Source: Arachis hypogaea (lineage: Eukaryota; Streptophyta; Magnoliopsida; Fabales; Fabaceae). Taken from it: 64,000 nt of DNA. Numbering within the stretch: position 1 is the stretch's first letter; every line of letters begins with the position of its first letter. Below are positions 20,317 through 31,990 of the stretch, piece after piece. A program made the translations under genes and the position numbers. The notes under the pieces are model-generated. The model worked only from the letters and a program-made list of their open reading frames with translations, was not told where the DNA came from and ran no database searches. Where the stretch lies: contig NC_092039.1 in the NCBI RefSeq assembly GCF_003086295.3, forward strand, positions 96,678,561 to 96,742,560, given 5' to 3'.

Positions 20317-22015
20317 TGATGAGCGGATAATTTGTATACTTTTTGGCATTGTTTTTAGTATGTTTTTGATATGATCTAGTTAGTTTTTAGTATATTTTTA
20401 TTAGTTTTTAGTTAAAATTCACTTTTCTGGACTTTACTATGAATTTGTGTGTTTTTCTGTGATTTCAGGTATTTTCTGGCTGAAATTGAGGGACCTGAGC
20501 AAAAATCTGATTCAGAGACTGAAAAGGACTGCAGATGCTGTTGGATTCTGACCTCCCTGCACTCGAAGTGGATTTTCTGGAGCTACAGAAGCCCAATTGG
20601 CGCGCTCTTAACGGCGTTGGAAAGTAGACATCTTGGGCTTTCCATCAATATATGATAGTCCATACTTTGCCCAAGATTTGATGGCCCAAACCGGCGTTCA
20701 AAGTCACCTCAAGAAATCCCAGCGTTAAACGCTGGAACTGGCACCCAAATGGGAGTTAAACGCCCAAACTGGCATGAAAGCTAGCGTTTAACTCCAAGAA
20801 GAGTCTCTGCACGAAAAATGCTTCAATGCTCAGCCCAAGCACACACCAAGTGGGCCCGGAAGTGGATTTTTATGTCATTTACTCATTTCTGTACACCTTA
20901 GGCTACTAGTTCTTATAAGTAGGACCTTTTGCTATTGTATTAGAGGACTTTGGTAGCTATCTTCATTTTTATGCTATCTTAGATCATTGGGAGGGTGGCC
21001 ATTCGGCCATGCCTAGACCTTATGCTTATGTATTTTCAACGGTGGAGCTCTGCTGTACCTCGAGTATTAATGCAATAACTATTGTTCTTCCATTCAATTC
21101 CGCTTGTTCTTGTTCTAAGATATCACTTGTTCTTCAACTTGATGAATGTGATGATCTGTGACACTCATCATCATTCTCACCCATGAACAAAGTGACTGAC
21201 AACCACTCTTGTTCTACAAGCAACTAAGGCCATAGTGAATGTCTCTTGGATTCCTGATTGCACGATGCATGGTTGATCGCCTGACAACCGAGTGCTCGCC
21301 TGACAAACGAGCCAACCATTCCGTGAGATCAGAGTCTTCGTGGTATAGGCGAGAACTGATGGCAGCATTCAAGAGAATCCGGAAGGTCTAACCTTGTCTG
21401 TGGTATTCTGAGTAGGATTCATTGACTGAATGACTGTGACATGCTTCAAACTCCTGAGGGCGGGGCGTTAGTGACAGATGCAAAAGAATCACTGGATTCT
21501 ATTCCGGCCTGATTGAGAACCGACAGATGAATTCCGCTATGCTGTGACAGAGCATATGCAATCGCTTTCACTGAGAGGATGGGAGGTAGCCACTGACAAC
21601 GGTGAAACCCTTGCTTAAGCTTGCCATGGAAAGGAGTAAGAAGGATTGGATGAAGGTAGTAGGAAAGCAGAGAGACGGAAGGGAAGGCATCTTCATACGC
21701 TTATCTGAAGTTCCTACCAATGAATTACATAAGTATCACTATCTTTATCTTTTATGTTATTTTCGTTCATCACCATATACATTTGAGTTTGCCTGACTAA
21801 GATTTACAAGATGACCATAGCTTGCTTCAATACTAACAATCTCCGTGGGATCGACCCTTACTCACGTAAGGTTTATTACTTGGACGACCCAGTGCACTTG
21901 CTGGTTAGTTGTGCGAAGTTGTGTAATGCCATGGTATTGAGCTACTACGTTTTTGGAGCCATTACCGGGGATTATGAGAGTTGTGAAAAAGTATTGTTCA
22001 CAATTTCGCGCACCA
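20317..22015 (+). repeat. E3 3' LTR
   Basis: 1699 bp, TGATGAGCGG to GCGCACCA, followed by AGGAG at 22016-22020 and by uninterrupted antisense H integrase. This side of the element is normal. Confidence 0.92.
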
Positions 22016-22687
22016 AGGAGTCTAGTAGCCCAATAGGCTTTGTGTTCTAGTTCCACTGGCAAATGACAGGACTTTCCATATACTAAGTGATAAGGTGAAG
22101 TTCCAATGGTGGTTTTGAAAGCTGTTCTATATGCCCACAGAGCATCATCAAGCTTTCTAGCACAATTCTTTCTAAAGGAACTTACTGTCCTCTCTAGTAT
22201 TCACTTTAGTTATCTGTTTGAGACTTCAGCTTACCCATTCATTTGCGGATGATACGGTGTTGCTACTTTATGGCAAATTCCGTATTAGCTTAAGACAAAA
22301 TCCAGCTGTTTGTTGCAAAAATGTGTTCCTCCATCACTAATTAGTGTCCTAGGGACACCAAATCTGCTGAAGATGTTCTTTTGGAGGAACTTCATTACTA
22401 CACTGGTGTCATTATTGGGTGTTGCTATTGCTTCAACCCATTTAGATATATAATCTACTGCCACAAGGATGCAAATGTTTGAGTATGAATGCGAGAATGG
22501 TTCCTTGAAATCTATGCCCCAAACGTCAAACAACTCAATCTCTAGGATTCCTTCCTGAGGAATGCTGTGACCATGAGGAAGATTGCCAACTCTTTTGCAA
22601 CTATCACAGTTATGGACGAACTTTCTACAATCCTTAAATAGAGTAGGCCAGTAAAAGCCACTTTGGAGTACCTTAGTGGCTGTCCGC
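22016..22687 (-). pseudogene. pol: H integrase core and part of zinc finger
   Basis: Minus-strand frame (22776-22285, the upstream end being E4 sequence) shows the zinc-finger end (NCDSCKRVGNLPHGH), the DDE core with [19 protein letters not shown] and [13 protein letters not shown], then decays before the glutamate motif. It joins 11228 across E3 and 26576 across E4. The break at 22687 is within the ERTATK motif. Confidence 0.87.
22683..22687. other. E4 target site duplication, left copy
   Basis: TCCGC occurs here and at 26572-26576, directly outside the two E4 ends, and restores the ERTATK codons of H when one copy is removed. Confidence 0.85.
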
Positions 22688-22950
22688 TGGTGTGCGTGTA
22701 CACAAAACTCCCACACCTTTTCGTACAACAGGAGTACCAGTAAGTGCACTGGGTCATCCAAGTAACACCTGAGCAAGTCAGGCTCGATCCCACAAGGATT
22801 GTGGGTTGAAGCAAGCTATGGTTGTCTTGCAGGTCTTAGTCAGGCGGAATCAGAAGGAGTTGGAATATTATGTAAACCTTGGATGATTATATGTCATAAA
22901 TGCTTGGATAAAAACAATTCGATTAAATAATAGGAATTATATGATGGGAA
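22688..22950 (-). repeat. E4 3' LTR, terminal fragment
   Basis: Starts TGGTGTGCGTG on the plus strand and matches the right LTR to ATATGATGGGAA, where homology stops abruptly. Confidence 0.83.
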
Positions 22951-23110
22951 AACTTTCTGAAAGTTCTCTTTCGGAGTGTTGTGCTTTAGCTTGTTGTAAA
23001 CGCCTCCTCAGAGTCTTTTTAGGTTCAGGATTAGGAGTCAAAAGGAGTTCTTTTCTCGTGTTTCTGGTCAAAAACAAGAGGAAATGAAAGAAAGAATAAG
23101 AGACCACGCC
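22951..23110 (-). pseudogene. gag: E4 gag N-terminal fragment
   Basis: Minus-strand residues NTRKELLLTPNPEPKKTLRR then QQAKAQHSERELSESF resemble the E3 Gag start (KGILVEADPEPERTLKRKLR). The fragment stops at the deletion junction, so no capsid core is left. Confidence 0.7.
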
Positions 23111-24962
23111 AATAGGCAAGAAGCTCCTTAAAGTCAGAAGTAAAGGAAGAAGAAGAAGAAGATAAAAATAAAAATAGAAATAATTAAAAGAAGTAGAAGA
23201 AGATTACCTTGAAAAGAAAAGATAGAAGTAAATAAAGAAATGAAATCACATGAAAGCTTTCTGTGCCAATTGGCAAGAAGCACCAAGTGAGATGTTAAGA
23301 AGAAAGGAAAGAAGACAAAGAATTGTAGGTAAAGAGTCGAAGGAAGTATAGTTGAATGAACAGAGATGAGAAGAGAAGAAGTATAAATAGAAAAAGTAAA
23401 TAAAAATTAAAATATTTTTATTTTTATTTTATTTATTATTTAGTTTTCAAAAATTAAATTAATTAATAATTTGAATTTTAATTATTAAATTTTTGAAAAT
23501 ATAAGAGGGAAGAGAAGAAGAAGTTTTTGAAAATTAAGAGAAAAGAAAGTTAGTTAGATGGTTTTGAAAAAGAAGAGATAGAAGAAGAGAGATGATTTTC
23601 GTAAATTAAGAAGAGAAGAGAGTTAGTTAGGTGGTTTTAAAAAAGAAGAGAGAGAGGAGAAGATATTATTTTTGAAAATTAAGGAAGAGAAAAGTTAGTT
23701 ATGAAGTTTTGAAAAATAAGAGAGAGAAGATGGAGAGATATTTTCAAAAATTTGAGAGGGAAAAATTAGTTAGGAGGTTTTGAAAAATAAGAGAAAGAAG
23801 ATAAGATATTAATTAAGAAATATTTTTAATTTAAAAAAATAAAATAGAAGATAAGGTAAGAAAAGATTTGAAATTGAAATTTGAAATTAGAAAAAGATAT
23901 GATAATATTTTAAAAAGTTTTGAAAAAGATATGATTTAAAAATTAGAAGTTAGAAAAGATAAGATAAGAAACAAAAAAGATAAGATTAGAAAATTGATTT
24001 TAAAAATATTTAATTTTAAAAATTTAAAATTTGTAAAAGATAAGATAAGATTTTTGAATTTTGAAAAAGATAGGATATTTGAAAAAGATATGATTTTTAT
24101 TTTTGAAAAATTTTAATTTTTGAAAACTTGACAACTAAGACATGATAAGATAAAAATTTAAAATTGAAAATCTGAATTTTATTTAAAAAAAATTCGAAAA
24201 TTATGCAAAAGTAAAGTCAAAAAAGATATTTTTTTTTAATTTATGATGAAAGAGAAGAGCACAAGAACAAAATTTAAAGACTCAAAGAACTCAAGAACAT
24301 AAAAAAAAGAACACCAAATTTAAAAAATTTTAGAAAACCAAAAGTAAATTTTCGAAAAACTCCAAGAAAAATAACAAGAAAACACTAAACTTAGAAATTG
24401 AAACAATATTTAAACAAAGAAAATTTATTTTTGAAAAGTTTTTTGGAAAAAGGACTTAAAGACAATTCTGAAGATGCCAAAAATAAACTATACGAAAAAG
24501 GTTTTTGAAAAGTTTTAAAATTTTTGTAATTGAAGAGCATGAACATGCAAGACTCAAACCAGGAACATGAATTAAACAAAGAAACTATTTTTCAAAATTT
24601 TAGAAAATAGGACTCAAGAAAAACATGTAACTCAACAGGAACAAACATAAAAAACTCAAACCAACAACAAAAATTAAACAAAGAAAAGAAAAATATTTTT
24701 GAAAAAGCCTTTGAAATTTTCGAAAGTTTGAGGAAGAAGAAAATAAAAATAAAACACTTTAATCAAAGTTATACTCTTGAAAAAATCAAAGACCCAACAA
24801 GAACATGAGTTGAACAAAGAAAAGAAAAATATTTTTGAAAAGGTTTTTGTTTTTTTCGAAAAAAATAAGAAGAAAAAACGAAAAAATTAAAGGACTCAAA
24901 CAAAAAATAAAATTACCTGATCTAGGGAGCAAGACAATCCGGCAGTTTGTCCAAACTCAACA
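23111..24962 (-). other. E4 leader
   Basis: Strongly A/G-rich on the plus strand (GAAAAAGATA, TTTTGAAAA words), non-coding, and similar in composition to the H leader. The reverse of the AAGTTTGGTGT box appears in decayed form near 24310. Confidence 0.65.
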
Positions 24963-24981
24963 ATCTCCGGCAACGGCGCCA
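24963..24981 (-). promoter_or_regulatory. E4 primer binding site
   Basis: Plus strand ATCTCCGGCAACGGCGCCA is the reverse complement of the tRNA-Asp-type site with one change. It is next to the LTR at 24987. Confidence 0.85.
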
Positions 24982-24986
24982 AAAAC

Positions 24987-26571
24987 TTAGTGCGCTTGTA
25001 CGCAAAACCCCCACACCTTTTCGTACAGCAGCAGTACCAGCAAGTGCACTGGGTAGTCCAAGTAATACCTGAGCGAGTCAGGGTCGATCCCACGAGGATT
25101 GTGGCTTGAAGCAAGCTATGGTTGTCTTACAGGTCTTAGTCAGGCAGAATCAGAAGGAGTTGGAATATTATGTAAACCTTGAATAATTATATGTCATAAA
25201 TGCTTGGATAAAAACAATTGGATTAAATAATAGGAATTATATGATGGGAATAGAGTTGAGAGTCAGAGTTGCTTTGTCTTTCTGAATTAACTCTGGTACT
25301 ACTGTCTTCCTTGCTTGTGAGTGATTTTTTCAATGGCAGACTGTATGTGATTGACACTGATTTGAACAGCTGCCAATACTCCTCCGGATTTGAACCCCAG
25401 GGTTAGTGTGGATCCATTTCTACTTGAGGGTGAAGTTCCTGCAGGCTATTCTCCTTAATGATCCTACTCAAAACGCCATAGACAAGGTCAGATCTTCCGG
25501 ATCAGAGAATGCTGCATCTTTGGGTTCTAGCCTCTACCACAGAGACCCTAATCTTGTCGGAAATTTGCTGGACTGATGTCTCGAGAAGTCCCCAATGAAG
25601 TTGTGGATTAGCTGTTTGAGAGATGTATATTCAAACTGTTGGTCGTCCTTGTCCGGTGAAAGACGCATTCTGACCTAAATAGATGCGGGTGTTTGTCAGG
25701 AACGTTCGTCTGAATGTGATGAACAGAGCTAATTGGTTAGATCATCCTATTCACCACGATGAAAAACGAATATACATCTTAGAATTGATCAAACATGAAT
25801 CGAAGAAGAAACAATAGTAATTTTATTAATTCATGGGACTCAGCAGGGCTCCTCCCATCAACCTAGGAGGTTTAGAAACCCATACTAAAAGTAAAAACAC
25901 AATGTAAATGAAAATATGGCATATCTCTCTCTCCAGGATTCCGGTAAAATGTGTAAAAAGTCTGTAAATACTAAACAGATGACTAGTAAGGGTAAAATAG
26001 TCTATTTAGTGCTAAAATTAACTTCTGGGGCCAACTTGGTGAGTGTGGGCTGAGCTTTGATGAGATACATGTGCTATGAGACTCCTTGGGCATGGAACGC
26101 CAGCTAGGGGGTCCTCTCTGGGCCTTTCGACGCTGGGCTCTGCTCTTTGGGCACTGGACGCCTAGAAGGGGGCAAGAAGCTGGCGTTGGACGCCAGTTAT
26201 GGGCCTTTTAATCTAAAGCAAAGTATGGACTATTATATATTTCTGGAAAGCTCTAGACATCGGCTTTCCGTAGCAGTTGAGAGCGCTCCATTTGGACTTC
26301 TGTAGCTCAAGAAAAGCTCTTCCGAATGCAGGCAGGTTAGATCCGGATAGCATTTGCAGTGCTTTCTCTATCTCTAAATCAGACTTCTGCTTCAACTCCT
26401 CAATTTCAGCCAGAAAATATCTGAAATTGTAAAAAAACACAAAAACTCATAGTAGAATCCAAAAATGTGATTTTAACACTAAAACCTATAAAAAATCAAT
26501 AAAACTAAATAAAAATTACTAAAAACTATATGAAAGTGATGTCAAAAAGCGTATAAAATATCCACTCATCA
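24987..26571 (-). repeat. E4 5' LTR
   Basis: 1585 bp from TTAGTGCGC to CCACTCATCA on the plus strand; its end is followed by TCCGC. Palindrome-type units (GGCGTTGGACGCC variants) are at about 26095-26200. The CA terminus has mutated. Confidence 0.85.
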
Positions 26572-28120
26572 TCCGCTCACCTCCAAAGTGTCCTCCATAG
26601 TCAGAGCTATGGCAATGCCATAGAATTCTCTATTCATCTTCTTCAGACACACAGCGTCGGATTATTCTATCTGAGCATCTCTTAAAGAGATATGGCTCAT
26701 CCCATAGGTAATATTTTGCATCATGCATGTGTTTTCGGGCTTGCTGCCTTGTAAACTCCTTGGGAATGAACCTTATAGCCTTGTAATTTGGAATGTCTTC
26801 AAACCAAGGTACTGCCCGGATGGCATAGAGTTGCTCATCTGGAAAAGATTCGGATATGTCAGTGGAGGGAGAAGAAGTCCCTGCTTCTGGCTCAATCTGG
26901 GACAAGTGATCAGCCACCTGATTTTCTGTCCCTTTTTTGTCTCTAATTTCTATATCAAACTCTTGTAGTGTAATACCCATCTTATAAGTCTGGGTTCGAA
27001 ATCCTGCTTAGTGAGTACATACTTTAGAGCATCATGGTCAGTATAAATAATGACCTTAGATCCTACTAGGTAGAATCTGAACTTGTCAATGGCATAAACC
27101 ATTGCAAGTAGCTCCTTTTCTGTAGTAGTGTAGTTTTTCTACACATCATTTAATACATGACTAGCGTAATAAATGACATACAGAAGCTTGTCATGTCTCT
27201 GTCCTAGGACTGCGCCAATTGCATGATCACTTCCATCACACATAAGCTCAAATGGTAAGTCCCGGTTGGGTGCAAAGATGATAGGAGCAGTGACAAGCTT
27301 GGCTTTCAGGATTTCAAAGGCATGCATGCATTCTTGGTCAAAGAGGAATGGAACGTCAATGGCCAAGAGATTGCACAGGGGATTTTGCGATTTTAGAAAA
27401 ATCTTTTATGAACCGCTTGTAAAATTCTGCATGTCCTAGGAAACTTCTGATTTCCTTGACTTTAGTAGGAGGGGGCAAGCGTTCGATCACTTCCACCTTG
27501 GCTTGATCCACTTCTATCCCCTTATTTGAGATCCGATGTCCAAGAACAATGCCTTTAGTTACCATGAAGTGGCATTTCTCCTAGTTTAGAACTAGGTTTG
27601 TCTCTTGGCATCTTTTCAGGACCAGGGTCAGATGATCAAAACAAGAGTCAAATTAGTCTCGATAAACAGAGATGTCATCCATGAATACTTCAAGGAACTT
27701 CTCTGCCATATCAGAGAAGATGGATAATATGCATCTCTAAAAGGTGGCAGGCACATTGCACAGGCCAAATGGCATTCGTCTATAGGCGAACACGCTACAT
27801 GGACATGTGAATGCTGTCTTCTCTTTATGGTTGTACCTGGAATATCCATCTAGGAAATAATAAAAAGCATGACATGCTAGTCTTTCTAGCATTTGGTCAA
27901 TGATAGGTAAAGGAAAGTGATCTTTCCTAGTGGCGTCATTGAGTCTTCTGTAGTCAATACACATACGCCACCCTGTAACTATCCTTTTAGGGATCATCTC
28001 ATTCTTTTCATTGTGAACCAATGTCATGCCTCCCTTCTTAGGAACTACTTGGACAGGGCTCACCCAAAAGCTATCAGAAATGGGATAAATGATCCCATCC
28101 TCATAGAGTTTAGTGACTTC
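26572..28120 (-). pseudogene. pol: H zinc finger start, RNase H and most of RT
   Basis: Minus-strand fragments in order from 28063 down: RT with [29 protein letters not shown] and an FMDDISVY catalytic motif near 27680; the RT thumb ([20 protein letters not shown]); RNase H with [19 protein letters not shown]; then the linker [20 protein letters not shown] and the start of the integrase zinc finger at 26577-26640. At least five stops or frameshifts separate the pieces. The RT domain is cut at 28120 by a solo LTR. Confidence 0.88.
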
Positions 28121-29608
28121 TGATGAGCAGATATTTTATACGCTTTTTGGGGGTAATTTCATGTAGTTTTTAGTATGTTTTAGTTAGTTTTTAGTATATT
28201 TTTATTAGTTTTTAGGCAAAATTCATATTTCTGGACTTTACTATGACTTTGTATATTTTTCTATGATTTCAGGTATTTTCTGGCTGAAATTGAGGGAGCT
28301 GAGCAAAAATCTTATTCAGGCTGAAAAAGAACTGCTGATGTTATTGGATTCTGACCTCCCTGCACTCGGAATGGATTTTTTGGAGCTACAAGAGTCCAAT
28401 TGGCGCGCTCTTAATTGGGTTGGAAAGTAGACATCCAGGGCTTTCCTGCAATATATAATAGTCCATTCTGGCGTTAAACACCAGAAACAGGTTGCAAATT
28501 GGAGTTAAACGCCCAAAACAGGTTACAACCTGACGTTTAACTCCAGAAACAGCCCAGGAAAACGTGAAAAGCTCAAGTCTCAGCCCCAGCACACACCAAG
28601 TGGGCCCCAGAAGTGGATTTCTGCACTATCTATCTTAGTTTACTCATTTTCTGTAAACCTAGGTTACTAGTTTAGTATTTAAATAAATTTTAGAGATTTA
28701 TTCTGTATCTCTTGACATTTTAGATCTAAACTTTGTACTTTTTGACGGCATGAGTCTCTAAACTCCATTGTTGGGGGTGAGGAGCTCTGCAGCGTCTCGA
28801 TGAATTAATGCAATTATTTCTGTTTTCTATTCAAACATGCTTGTTTCTATCTAAGATGTTCATTCTCACTTCAATATGATGAATGTGATGATCCATGACA
28901 CTCATCACCATTCTCAATCTATGAATGCGTGCGTGACAACCACCTCCGTTCTACCTTCAATTGAATGAGTATCTCTTGGATTCCTTAATCAGAATCTTCG
29001 TGGTATAAGCTAGAATCCATTGGCAGCATTCTTGAGAATCCGGAAGGTCTAAACCTTGTCTGTGGTATTCCGAGTAGGATTTAAGGATTGAATGACTGTG
29101 ACAAGCTTCAAACTCACAAAGGTTGGGCGTAATGACAGACGCAAAAGGATCAATGGATCCTATTCCAGCATGAGTGAGAACCAACAAATGATTAGTCATG
29201 CGGTGACAGCGCACCTGGACCATTTTCACTGAGAGGATGGATGGTAGCCATTGACAACGGTGATCCACCAACCCACAGCTTGCCATAGGAGGAACCTTGC
29301 GTGCGTGAAGAAGAAGACAGGGGGAAAGCAGAGATTCAGAAGACAAAGCGTCTCCAAAATTCCAACATATTCTCCATTACTGCATAACAAGTATTATTTA
29401 ATCCATGCTCTCTTGTTCATTTGCAAGTCAATTGATAATTATTATTGATATCCTGACTAAGAATTACAAGATAACCATAGCTTGCTTCAAGCCAACAATC
29501 TCTGTGGGATCGACCCTCACTCACGTAAGGTATTACTTGGACGACCCAGTGCACTTGCTGGTTAGTGGTACGAATTGTGAAAAGTGTGATTTACAATTTC
29601 GTGCACTA
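28121..29608 (+). mobile_element. Solo LTR in the RT of H
   Basis: 1488 bp starting TGATGAGCAG and ending CACTA (expected CACCA), with ACTTC at 28116-28120 and 29609-29613. There is no internal region, so it formed by recombination between the two LTRs of a sense insertion. It carries palindrome units at about 28464-28548 and the conserved LTR tail (GGGATCGACCC, CACTTGCTGGTTAG). Confidence 0.9.
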
Positions 29609-31990
29609 ACTTCCTTCTGTAGTAATTCCTTCATAGCTGGATTTAATCGCCTCTGTGGTTGTACCACTGGTTTGGCATTATCCTCCAACAGGATTTTATG
29701 CATGCATTGGGCTGGGCTAATGCCCTTAAGGTCACCTATAGTCCACCCATGGGCAGTCCTATGTGTTTTAAGCACTTGAATTAGTGCTTCTTCTTCCTGT
29801 GGCTCTAAGGCAGAGCTTATGATCACAGGATAAGTATCTCCCTCTCTCAGAAACGCATATTTCAGAGAGGAAGGTAATGGCTTAAACTCAAGCTTTGGAG
29901 GGTTCTCCTTTTCCTCAGAGGTTTCTAGAGGTTCCTTTTTATCGGGCTGAGTATCATCAAGGATATCATCTAGTCCTTCCTTGAGGCTTTTGGCCATGTT
30001 GATCTCTTCCACCAGGGAATCAATGAGGTCAATGCTCATGCATTCCTTAGGACTATCTGGATGTTCCATAGCCTTGACAGCATTCAGTACGAACTTTGGC
30101 TCCTTGACTCTCAGGGTTACTTTCCCTTTTTCAACATCAATGAGGGTTCATCCAGTAACTAGGAAGGGTCTCCCTAGAATAAGGGATGCACTCTTGTGCC
30201 CTTCCATGTCCAACACCACAAAGTCAATGGAAAAGGCAAAGGATCCCACCCTGACAATCATGTCTTCGATTACTCCTGATGGTATCTTAATAGACCCATC
30301 AGCAAGTTGAAGGCATATGCAGGTTGGTTTGACTTTATCAGTCAAACAGAGCCTCTTTATTAAAGAACTAGGTATTATGTTCTCTGGTAAGCTGTTTTGA
30401 ATGATTGCACTGCACTCTTCAGTGAAAAGGACTGTTTGTGTCTCTCTCCAATCCTTCTTATAACTTAGAATGTCCTTCATGAACTTTGCATAAGAGGGTA
30501 TCTGTTCAAGGGCCTCTGCAAAAAGGATCTTTATCTCTAATGTTCTAAGATACTCCGCAAATCGAGCAAACAATTTATCCATTTCCTATTGACAGAGTTT
30601 CTGAAAAAATGGCATCTTAGTCTTATAATCATCAACCTTGGTTGATGGAGGCCGAATGCCATGTATGCTGGGATGGGGGTTACTAGCTTGCTTAGGAGGA
30701 TTGTTATCAGTGAGTGGCTGACCTCCCTTGCTTGGGCGTTCAACGCCCATGCTGCTGCCCCCTTGGGCGTTTGAACGCCCAATCTCTGCCCTTTCCTGGT
30801 GTTCAACGCCAAGAAGGGTACCTTTCCTGGCATTCAACACCAAGAGGGGTACCTTTCTGGGCGTTTGAACGCCCAATCTCTGCCCTTTCCTAGTGTTCAA
30901 CGCCAGGCGTGATACCTTTCTGGGCGTTTGAATGCCCAGTCTCTGCCCTTTCCTGGCGTTCAATGCCAAGAGTGATACCTCTCTGGGCATTTGAATGCCC
31001 AGAATTATATTGTGCAGAGACCTGGTTATCCTCTATGGGCTTTTCGTTCTTATTGTACTGATGTTGGGTGCTTAAGGTTTTCCCACTCCTCAGTTGAATA
31101 GCCTGACATTCATCTGTTATCTGCTTAGATAACTGCTGCCTTGTTTGACTCAACTGGGCTTCTACATTTTTGTTAGAGGCCTGAGTTTCTCGCAAAGCCT
31201 CTTGTAATTCCAGTATTTGCTGAGCAAGGGTGTATAGTTGCTGAGTCAGTGGACTATCTTGCTTTGGAGGGTTAGCTTCAGTAGATACTGCCTTAACCTC
31301 TCCTTCTATGGAGGTCTCAATGGCTGAGTACAGATTTTGATTAGTGGCAACTATCTCTATAAGCTCTTGAGCCTCTCCAATGGTCTTTCTCATGTGTATA
31401 GAACAACCAGCAAAGTGGTTCGAAGACATTTTAGCCATGTCTGAAAGTCCATACTAGAAGATGTCGAATTGTACCCATTCTGAAAATATTTCAGTGGGAT
31501 ATTTCTTTAGCATCCTCTTATACCTTCCCCAAGCATCATAAAGAGATTCACTATCTCTTTGTTTGAAGCCTTGGATGTCTAGTCTCAACTGGGTCATCTT
31601 CCTTAGGGGAAAATAATGATTTAAAAACTTGTCTAATAACTGTGTCCATATTTTCAAACTAGATCTGAGCTGGTTATCCAACCACCTCTTTGCTTGATCC
31701 TTTACAGCAAAAGAAAAGAACAATAATCTATAGACATCTTGGTCTATTCCCTCATGGTGTATAGTGTCAGCAATTTTTAAGAAATCTGCTAAGAATTCTG
31801 TAGGCTCTTCCTGTAGAAGTCCAGAAAACTAACAGTTTTGCTGTACTATGGTAATGATTTGAGGTTTAATTCAAAGCTACTTGCTCTAATTTGAGGCATG
31901 CTAATACTTCTTCCATAGAAGTCAGCATGGGATTTGTATAGGATCCCAGAGTTCATCTGAACTCTTCACTCCTACTTAGGTTCATAATGA
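29609..31990 (-). pseudogene. gag: H gag, protease and RT start
   Basis: Read on the minus strand: gag from about 31987 (MNLSRSEEF, a stop soon after), capsid motifs FAVKDQAKRWLDNQ and LRLDIQGFKQRDSESLYDAW, then QLRSGKTL, a long palindrome-coded peptide repeat, protease end motif LILGRPFLVTG near 30150-30190, and the acidic linker to RT (QVLKTHRTAHGWTIGDLKGI). Several stops and frameshifts. The protease active-site region near 30340 is damaged. In H the gag tail passes into the repeat region in one frame, which helps to place the E1 frameshift. Confidence 0.85.
30721..31012 (-). repeat. Palindrome array inside the H gag-protease frame
   Basis: About nine GGCGTTTGAACGCC/GGCGTTCAACGCC units spaced near 30 bp, with CTCTGCCCTTTCC spacers. 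The minus-strand translation is a peptide repeat alternating LALNARKGQR and LGVQTPRKV. Confidence 0.88.

Larger units (their letters stand above)
11233..22015 (+). mobile_element. E3: non-autonomous Athila element (gag-protease and ORF3, no RT or integrase)
   Basis: LTR-bounded element inserted in the integrase of H, with AGGAG on both sides. Inside are a mutated primer site, a long leader, one gag-protease frame, the conserved hairpin, a palindrome array, ORF3 and the 3' LTR. RT, RNase H and integrase are missing between protease (ends about 17436) and the hairpin (17487). The 5' side has an added 513-bp copy of the 3' flank between LTR and primer site. LTR copies differ at six positions over 1699 bp by eye. 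Confidence 0.9.
22688..26571 (-). mobile_element. E4: antisense Athila element with gag-pol deleted
   Basis: Plus-strand order: 263 bp of 3' LTR end, a gag N-terminal fragment, leader, primer site and complete 5' LTR. TSD TCCGC flanks both ends. The rest of gag, all of pol, ORF3 and most of the 3' LTR are missing, joined at about 22950/22951. Its LTR is close to that of H, so both belong to one subfamily. Confidence 0.86.
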
